Assembly (NCBI GenBank): GCA_947473535.1
Contig: CANJFK010000110.1
Location: forward strand, 1 to 5,326
From: Legionellaceae bacterium
Lineage (GTDB): Bacteria; Pseudomonadota; Gammaproteobacteria; Legionellales; Legionellaceae
Direction: 5' to 3'
DNA: 5,326 bases
Positions within the stretch are counted from its first letter, which is position 1. Each line of letters starts with the position of its first letter. This document shows positions 1 through 3,902 of this stretch, in pieces. The position numbers and the translations under genes were made by a program. The notes below the pieces were generated by a model that saw only the letters and a program-made list of their open reading frames with translations, ran no database searches and was not told the origin of the DNA.

Positions 1-477
1 AATATTATTCAGTGTATCAATTAATGATAAATCTTCTCTTTGTACGTTTTCTATTAACTGTAATAATCGAATATCAAAATCGTTTGGCTTTTCATCAAGG
101 ACCTTTGCGGGAATATCTTTTTTTCCAGCTAAAATAGAACTTAAACATCTACGTTCCCCATGTATTAAGCGATAGCTGTTACCAAATTTATAAATTTCCA
201 CAGCATTACGAACACCATATTTTTTAATTGTCTCCGCTGTTTGTTTTAAAGATTCAAATTCCAATAGCTTTTTTTCATATAATGGATCACTTTCAGAAGG
301 GCCTTGCGGCAAATCTGAGCGTGAAATCATAAGATTACGAGGATTATTTGGATCAAACTCAATTGCATCTAACGGAATAATCTTGTAATTCAATGTGCCC
401 ATGTTGTTCTTTACAAGATCAACTGTGCTACTGATTTCGGTGCTAATTCCAACGGGTAATGAATATTTTTTTTTCAT
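1..477 (-). CDS. parB: ParB-family partition protein, N-terminal part (3' end outside window)
   Basis: Only the first 159 residues are visible; the frame is open from the ATG at 477 to the window edge, so the gene continues to the left. It carries the ParB/Srx-type N-terminal nucleotide-binding domain: an NPR motif at about residues 45-47, a GERR box at 107-110 (GERRCLSS rather than the usual GERRWRA) and an IENVQRED segment at about 142-149. These are the conserved boxes of ParB proteins, which bind a centromere (parS) and stimulate the partner ParA ATPase. The helix-turn-helix and dimerisation domain expected downstream lie outside the window. The start codon overlaps the parA stop as ATGA, and a good Shine-Dalgarno (AGAGGA, 7 nt upstream) supports that start, so parA and this gene are translationally coupled and form one operon. 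It is clearly divergent from the other ParB in this window. Immediately after the ATG there is a run of nine A (Lys-Lys-Lys). Confidence 0.85.
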   Translation of the reverse strand, partial: MKKKYSLPVGISTEISSTVDLVKNNMGTLNYKIIPLDAIEFDPNNPRNLMISRSDLPQGPSESDPLYEKKLLEFESLKQTAETIKKYGVRNAVEIYKFGNSYRLIHGERRCLSSILAGKKDIPAKVLDEKPNDFDIRLLQLIENVQREDLSLIDTLNNI

Positions 478-1337
478 TGAAATATCCTCTGATAAATATA
501 ATCACAAACAGATAACGCTTCCTGCTTTGCTGGATTACTATCTGCATACTGGAAGATAGATTTTTGTTCTAAGTCACACAAGGGTAACTCCATTCGATCA
601 ACCATTTGTACTGGCATAATATAACTACCATAGCTTGGATCACTTCTTAAATCTGATAATAAATCTTTATCTGATCCGCGACGGCTATGCACTTTGTTAG
701 GTAATATTCCAATAAGATTAAGAGGAAAATCAGCTGGTCGAGACATAGCCTCTTGCTTCCAGAGTTGAAGTAATCCAGCCAATCCCTCAATAGCCTGTAA
801 TTCAATTTCAAGTGGTATGACTAGATGTGTCATTGCTTTAAAGGCAGAAATTGTCAGTGGTCCCTTAGCGGGAGGGGTATCAATTACAAAAATATCATAA
901 CTGTCTTGAACGTCTTGGATGTTTATAAAGCTGTGCAGCTGACCATATACTTTATCAGCCATTTCTTGACGTTTAATATTTTCAGCTTTGAATAAATTAC
1001 CTTCATCAGAAGGAATGATATCTAAATGTTCTATTTTTGTTGGATAAGGTTTTGGCATTTTTCCGAAAAAAATATCTGCAATAGAGCTTCTACCATCCCA
1101 TCCATCTGCATTATTTGGATCATAATAAGGATGCAGAGGGGGTTCTTTATAGTCTGTAACAGGATTTTTATTAATTCCAAAAAAACGTGCGGTAAAACTG
1201 GTTTGTGAATCAATATCAATCCCCAACGTTTCTTTCTGTTGAATAATTGCCATGTATTCACTAAAAATCTTAGACCATGTTGTTTTACCAACGCCTCCTT
1301 TCTGATTTGCAAATCCTAAAACAGGTTTAGTTTTCAT
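474..1337 (-). CDS. parA: ParA-family partition ATPase
   Basis: A 287-residue ATPase of the ParA/MinD superfamily, which segregates plasmid copies by ATP-dependent, nucleoid-bound gradients stimulated by ParB. Visible motifs: deviant Walker A KGGVGKTT at residues 13-20 with the signature Lys13 and P-loop Lys18; the switch motif DIDSQ at 41-45 (Asp43); and Walker B FVIDTPP at 150-156 (Asp153). A segment of about 35 residues (roughly 56-90) rich in Pro, Tyr and Asp separates the first two motifs, as in several plasmid ParAs. There is no N-terminal DNA-binding extension, so the organisation is that of the shorter ParAs. I chose the ATG at 1337 over an in-frame ATG at 1358: the former has AAAGGG 10 nt upstream, while the latter has no Shine-Dalgarno and sits inside the promoter palindrome, at or next to the likely transcription start. 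It is followed by parB with an ATGA overlap. Confidence 0.93.
   Translation of the reverse strand: MKTKPVLGFANQKGGVGKTTWSKIFSEYMAIIQQKETLGIDIDSQTSFTARFFGINKNPVTDYKEPPLHPYYDPNNADGWDGRSSIADIFFGKMPKPYPTKIEHLDIIPSDEGNLFKAENIKRQEMADKVYGQLHSFINIQDVQDSYDIFVIDTPPAKGPLTISAFKAMTHLVIPLEIELQAIEGLAGLLQLWKQEAMSRPADFPLNLIGILPNKVHSRRGSDKDLLSDLRSDPSYGSYIMPVQMVDRMELPLCDLEQKSIFQYADSNPAKQEALSVCDYIYQRIFQ
485..490 (-). promoter_or_regulatory. Ribosome binding site of the left parB
   Basis: AGAGGA on the minus strand, 7 nt before the ATG at 477 and lying inside the 3' end of parA. It fixes the start of the left parB gene and supports coupled translation through the ATGA overlap. Confidence 0.7.
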
Positions 1338-1347
1338 AAAATACACA

Positions 1348-1353
1348 CCCTTT
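1348..1353 (-). promoter_or_regulatory. Ribosome binding site of parA
   Basis: AAAGGG on the minus strand, 10 nt before the ATG at 1337. The spacing is slightly long but it is the only purine-rich site here, and it argues for the 287-residue form of ParA over the form starting 7 codons earlier. Confidence 0.5.
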
Positions 1354-1355
1354 GA

Positions 1356-1383
1356 CATATGATATGATGAATCATAGCATGTG
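1356..1383. promoter_or_regulatory. 28-bp imperfect palindrome over the parA -10 box (operator or centromere candidate)
   Basis: The arms CATATGATATGAT (1356-1368) and ATCATAGCATGTG (1371-1383) flank a central GA. Eleven of 13 positions pair, with a perfect inner 6 bp (TATGAT/ATCATA). It covers the -10 box and the expected start site of the parA promoter. A dimeric repressor of the partition operon, most simply one of the two ParB proteins, is the likely ligand. It may instead be, or also be, the partition site. Confidence 0.55.
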
Positions 1384-1399
1384 CTTGAATGAATGTTAA
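1371..1399 (-). promoter_or_regulatory. Sigma70-type promoter of the parA-parB operon
   Basis: On the minus strand there is a -35 box TTAACA (1399-1394), a 17-bp spacer, and a -10 box TATGAT (1376-1371) preceded by TGC, which makes an extended -10 (TGN). Transcription should start near 1364, leaving a leader of about 27 nt before the ParA ATG at 1337. The -10 box lies inside an imperfect palindrome, so repression by steric block is likely. The sequence match is good; activity is inferred. Confidence 0.7.
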
Positions 1400-1480
1400 G
1401 TTTAGGTTAATATTTTATTAGGTATGTTGTTATTTAGTTTAATGATCTTTGGTTTAAGGTTGTTTAGGTGATGTTAAGTT
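1393..1480 (+). repeat. Direct repeats in the AT-rich part of the origin
   Basis: The 10-mer ATGTTAAGTT occurs exactly at 1393-1402 and 1471-1480, and the 8-mer GTTTAGGT occurs exactly at 1400-1407 and 1462-1469. The first pair is 78 bp apart. They may be unwinding-element repeats or additional protein binding sites; the low base complexity of the region means that some repetition is expected by chance. Confidence 0.45.
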
Positions 1481-1487
1481 ATTGATT
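1475..1487 (-). promoter_or_regulatory. Candidate IHF binding site
   Basis: The minus strand reads AATCAATAACTTA, which fits the IHF consensus WATCAANNNNTTR at every defined position. It lies in the AT-rich part of the origin, 23 bp before the first iteron. IHF bending between AT-rich DNA and iterons is established for several Rep_3 plasmids. Because the region is AT-rich, a chance match cannot be excluded. Confidence 0.5.
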
Positions 1488-1509
1488 TGTCATGGTTATT
1501 TTGGTTGTA

Positions 1510-1633
1510 ACATGACGTTCTCAGGACAAAACATGACGTTTACAGGGGATGAAAATGTTTTTGCATGACGGCTACAGGATACAAACATGACATTTTCAGG
1601 ACTAAAAAAGTTTAAACATGACGTTTACAGGAC
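1510..1633 (+). repeat. Five direct iterons (Rep binding sites)
   Basis: Five 18-bp direct repeats with consensus aCATGACgtttaCAGGac start at 1510, 1531, 1563, 1585 and 1616 (ends 1527, 1548, 1580, 1602, 1633). The blocks CATGAC and CAGG are invariant in all five; variation is confined to the middle five bases and the flanks. Start-to-start distances are 21, 32, 22 and 31 bp, close to two or three helical turns in alternation, so all sites face the same side of the helix. Repeat number, direct orientation, phasing and position just ahead of a Rep_3 gene identify them as the Rep binding array. They probably also mediate copy control and rep autoregulation. Confidence 0.93.
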
Positions 1634-1640
1634 GAATACT

Positions 1641-1649
1641 TGTGGATAA
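1641..1649 (-). promoter_or_regulatory. Perfect DnaA box
   Basis: TTATCCACA on the minus strand, an exact match to the DnaA consensus TTATNCACA. It lies 7 bp after the last iteron and 6 bp before the rep start codon, where host DnaA could join Rep at the origin and also interfere with rep expression. Confidence 0.8.
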
Positions 1650-1655
1650 ATTTTT

Positions 1656-2936
1656 ATGGAAATAACCGCCAAAGTAAAAAAACCAGTCGAAGCGATTCAA
1701 TGTGCGAATACATTTAGTCTTTTACAAAGAAAAATGTATAACGTTCTGTTAGCTAACGCTGCAGGTAATTTATTCCCAGAGGTGACGCATCGAATTAATA
1801 TGCGCACTTTATGTGATCTCATGGGATACCGAAGTAACGATTATAAAACGATTAAGCAGAAATTTAGAGAATTACGAAGGATGGACATCGAATGGGATGT
1901 CATTAATGAAAAAGGCAACAATGTTTGGACAAATACATCACCACTATCATTAGCTAGGGTCATAGAAGGGGAGGGGATTTGTGAATATGAATTTACTCCT
2001 AGTCTTCTTCCCTATTTGGATAGACCTGCACAATATGCAAAATTTAGTCTTGCGATACAAGCTAAATTTAAATCGGGTTATGGACTAGCCCTTTATGAAA
2101 ATTGTGAACGCTACCGAAACATTGGTTATAGTCGGGCGTTTGATATTCCAACGTTCAGAAAACTAATGGGTGTAGGTGAATCAGAATATCTTGAATTCTT
2201 TGCCTTAAAGCGAAGGGTTATTGCTATCGCCATCAAAGAAGTGAATCAGCATGCAGATTTCGATGTTGAAGGTGAGTATGAAAAAAAAGGGCGAACAATT
2301 GTTTCTGTTAAATTCCTTATAAAGAATAAGCAAGATGACCTTGAAGTGATGACTTCTCAATCGTCGGTCATTGGGGATGAGGATCAATTAGTAGGCAAGT
2401 TAAAACAATATTTTGGATTGAAACAGTTAGATATTGATAAGTACATCAAAAAGTATGGCAGAGAATATATTGAGGATAAAATTAACACAATTTTGGATTC
2501 GGATAGTTTTAAAAAAGGATTAATTAAAAGTATGGCGGGCTATTTAAAAACGGCATTGGCAGAAGATTTTAAAGTAGGCGTGTCCAGTAAAGTCGTTGTT
2601 GAATCGCTTCGACGTGAGCGTGAAAGTAAGTTGAAGAATCAACGCGTTCAAGAAGAAAAACTTGGGCAGCTTCGAAAGGCATATGAATATTATTTATCGA
2701 GAGAAATAAGTAAATTAATTCCAAAGTTAACGAAGACAGTTAAACAAGAGATCTTTATGGCGTTTGAACAATATCTTGGATCTGGTGTTTATTTGGCTCT
2801 GTTTCAAAAGGAAGGATTAGATAATGTTTTGGTCTTGGATAGGTTTACTGAGTTTGCTCGAGTTCAATATCCAGAAATATTAGAAGTGATGATGTCATTT
2901 GATGACTATTTGAAACAACTGTCTGCTAATGTGTAA
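1656..2936 (+). CDS. rep: Rep_3-family plasmid replication initiator protein
   Basis: A 426-residue initiator of the Rep_3 (RepA/RepB/Pi) superfamily, which binds iterons and recruits host replication proteins. Family hallmarks are visible in two winged-helix units. The first has SLLQRKMYNVLLANA at residues 21-35 and a stretch with TLCDLMGYRSND at about 51-62. The second has SGYGLALYENCERYRNIG at 140-157 and EYLEFFALKRRVIAIAIKEVN at 177-197. These cover about residues 10-225. The rest is a long C-terminal extension with a helical segment including KSMAGYLKTALAEDF at 291-305, then a charged, probably coiled-coil stretch (about 315-350), making the protein longer than many Rep_3 initiators. The start at 1656 has no strong Shine-Dalgarno; the only candidate, GGAT at 1644-1647, lies within the DnaA box, suggesting weak and perhaps regulated translation. 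ParB follows after 22 nt, consistent with an operon. Confidence 0.92.
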   Translation: MEITAKVKKPVEAIQCANTFSLLQRKMYNVLLANAAGNLFPEVTHRINMRTLCDLMGYRSNDYKTIKQKFRELRRMDIEWDVINEKGNNVWTNTSPLSLARVIEGEGICEYEFTPSLLPYLDRPAQYAKFSLAIQAKFKSGYGLALYENCERYRNIGYSRAFDIPTFRKLMGVGESEYLEFFALKRRVIAIAIKEVNQHADFDVEGEYEKKGRTIVSVKFLIKNKQDDLEVMTSQSSVIGDEDQLVGKLKQYFGLKQLDIDKYIKKYGREYIEDKINTILDSDSFKKGLIKSMAGYLKTALAEDFKVGVSSKVVVESLRRERESKLKNQRVQEEKLGQLRKAYEYYLSREISKLIPKLTKTVKQEIFMAFEQYLGSGVYLALFQKEGLDNVLVLDRFTEFARVQYPEILEVMMSFDDYLKQLSANV

Positions 2937-2944
2937 TCAATATC

Positions 2945-2948
2945 AAGG
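2945..2948 (+). promoter_or_regulatory. Ribosome binding site of the second parB
   Basis: AAGG, 10 nt before the ATG at 2959, in the 22-nt gap after rep. It is modest but supports this start and independent initiation within a rep-parB transcript. Confidence 0.45.
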
Positions 2949-2958
2949 CTAGCTTACT

Positions 2959-3864
2959 ATGGCAAAAATAAAAGAATTTAAAGGTACGCTGAATGCAATT
3001 TTTAAAGAGGATCTTGGAAATACTGCCGAACTAGACAGCAACACGGATCTATTGGCGCAAGAACCAAAAGATTATTTGCCAATTAATCAAATTACACCAA
3101 GAGCTGATCAACCACGAAAAACATTTAAAGAGTCTCTGCTTGATGAGCTTGCACAATCCATTAAGTCAAATGGAGTGATACAACCCATCATCGTTCGGTC
3201 TATTGGCAAAGGAGCTTATGAGATCATTGCTGGCGAGCGACGTTGGCGGGCTGCTAAAAAGGCGGGATTAGAAAAAATACCAGCTGTTATTCGTGAATAT
3301 AACAAAACGGAAGGTATGGCGGTTGCTCTTATCGAAAATATTCAACGCGAAAATTTAAATCCGTTGGAAGAAGCTCAGGCAATACAAAGTTTAATAGATG
3401 AATGTGCAATGACACATGTCCAAGTAGCTGAGAGTTTAGGTAAGTCGCGTACGGCAGTGAGTAATTTATTGCGATTACTTGCTCTTACAGATGAAGTGAA
3501 AGTCATGATCAACTCTGGTTTATTAGAGATGGGGCATGCGAGGGCGCTTTTGGGTTTAAGCTTTGATCAACAAATCGATGCTGCTAAATTAGTTGTCGGC
3601 AAAGGCTTATCCGTGCGAGAAACTGAAAGGTTAGTTCAGAGGATAAATGCGCCTGAAGAAAAACAGATTAGTTATGTAGACCCCACTTTTGAAAGAAAAG
3701 CGGCTTTATGGAAAACCCAATTATCAAAGAAATTGTCTTCAGCAGTGAATATACATGTTAATCCGGAGGGGAAAGGGAAGATCGTTATATCTTTTGATTC
3801 AATGAAAGAAGCGAATTGGCTGATGGAACATGTCGGGTTTACTGAAACAGAAGAAGTTGATTAA
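2959..3864 (+). CDS. parB: Full-length ParB/Spo0J-type partition protein
   Basis: A 301-residue ParB with all standard parts. After a short N-terminal arm (MAKIKEFKGTLNAIF, of the kind that contacts ParA), the CTP-binding domain has QPRKTF at 51-56, QPIIVR at 75-80, GERRWRA at 92-98 and ENIQRENLNPLEEA at 126-139. A helix-turn-helix follows (about 151-170, with HVQVAESLGKSRTAVSNLLR), then the rest of the DNA-binding domain including GLLEMGHARALLGL (187-200), and a C-terminal domain (about 240-301) that should dimerise. In this class, CTP binding lets ParB clamp and slide from parS. It resembles the chromosomal/Spo0J class more than the left ParB does, and has no ParA gene on its side. It lies between rep and the esterase gene with short gaps. 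No canonical palindromic chromosomal-type parS (TGTTTCACGTGAAACA-like) is visible in the window. It may use the window's ParA, a different ParA, or act as a regulator. Confidence 0.95.
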   Translation: MAKIKEFKGTLNAIFKEDLGNTAELDSNTDLLAQEPKDYLPINQITPRADQPRKTFKESLLDELAQSIKSNGVIQPIIVRSIGKGAYEIIAGERRWRAAKKAGLEKIPAVIREYNKTEGMAVALIENIQRENLNPLEEAQAIQSLIDECAMTHVQVAESLGKSRTAVSNLLRLLALTDEVKVMINSGLLEMGHARALLGLSFDQQIDAAKLVVGKGLSVRETERLVQRINAPEEKQISYVDPTFERKAALWKTQLSKKLSSAVNIHVNPEGKGKIVISFDSMKEANWLMEHVGFTETEEVD

Positions 3865-3902
3865 TGTTAGACATCATCAAAATTATTGTGGGGAATAGTT
3901 AA
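3864..3902 (+). other. 12-codon mini-ORF linking parB and the esterase gene
   Basis: A short frame encoding MLDIIKIIVGNS begins in the parB stop codon (TAATG, 3862-3866) and ends in the esterase start codon (TAATG, 3900-3904), filling the whole gap. Such stop-start overlaps allow ribosomes to pass from gene to gene. The peptide itself need not matter; the upstream Shine-Dalgarno is weak (AGAAGAAG). It may be a coupling device or a coincidence. Confidence 0.3.
3890..3893 (+). promoter_or_regulatory. Weak ribosome binding site of the esterase gene
   Basis: GGGG, 8 nt before the ATG at 3902. It is purine-rich but not a classical AGGAGG core, so translation may partly depend on coupling to upstream reading. 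No Fur box was seen in the 37-nt gap. Confidence 0.35.

Larger units (their letters stand above)
1385..1510 (+). other. AT-rich, C-depleted stretch; likely DNA unwinding element
   Basis: By my count this 126-nt stretch contains 29 G but only 2 C (1447 and 1491) on the plus strand, with about three quarters A+T. It holds degenerate copies of a TTTAGGTTA-like 9-mer at 1401-1409, 1433-1441, 1453-1461 and 1463-1471. AT-rich repeats beside iterons are where initiator and DnaA usually open the duplex, so a DNA unwinding role is inferred. No convincing plus-strand promoter for rep was found in it. Confidence 0.6.
1385..1655 (+). other. Plasmid replication origin (oriV) of the iteron type
   Basis: The non-coding gap between parA and rep has the parts of an iteron-controlled theta origin: an AT-rich, C-depleted stretch (1385-1510), a consensus-matching IHF site (1475-1487), five directly repeated iterons (1510-1633) and a perfect DnaA box (1641-1649), directly upstream of a Rep_3 initiator gene. 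In known Rep_3 origins, such as those of pSC101 and R6K, Rep monomers bind the iterons and cooperate with DnaA to melt the AT-rich DNA. The part order here puts the DnaA box on the rep side and the AT-rich stretch on the par side. Confidence 0.88.

Noticed and set aside
1026..1312. Open frames of 60-93 codons on both strands inside parA
   Set aside because: They lie wholly within a well-supported ParA gene in other frames, have no ribosome site I could support, and their translations look like shadow sequence.
1338..1358. Upstream in-frame ATG (1358) as the ParA start
   Set aside because: It would add seven residues (MSKGVYF) but has no Shine-Dalgarno, lies in the promoter palindrome and nearly at the expected transcription start.
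1489..1494. GTCATG as an inverted iteron half-site ahead of the array
   Set aside because: Only the six-base CATGAC block matches on the minus strand; the CAGG block is missing, so it is too short to support an inverted operator.
1510..1633. Repeats as a CRISPR array
   Set aside because: Units are 18 bp with 3-14 bp gaps, vary inside, and sit before a Rep_3 gene; no room for spacers and no cas genes. They are iterons.
1385..1655. A plus-strand promoter for rep
   Set aside because: The best pair (TTATTA at about 1415 with TTTAAT at 1438, 17-bp spacer) is weak in a very AT-rich stretch; TTTACA at 1624 would place the start inside rep. None is good enough to annotate.
2205..2387. Minus-strand open frame of 60 codons inside rep
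   Set aside because: Antisense to the Rep winged-helix coding region; low-complexity hydrophobic translation and no start signals.
3865..3901. Fur box or separate promoter before the esterase gene
   Set aside because: The 37-nt gap shows no Fur-like palindrome and no acceptable -35/-10 pair.
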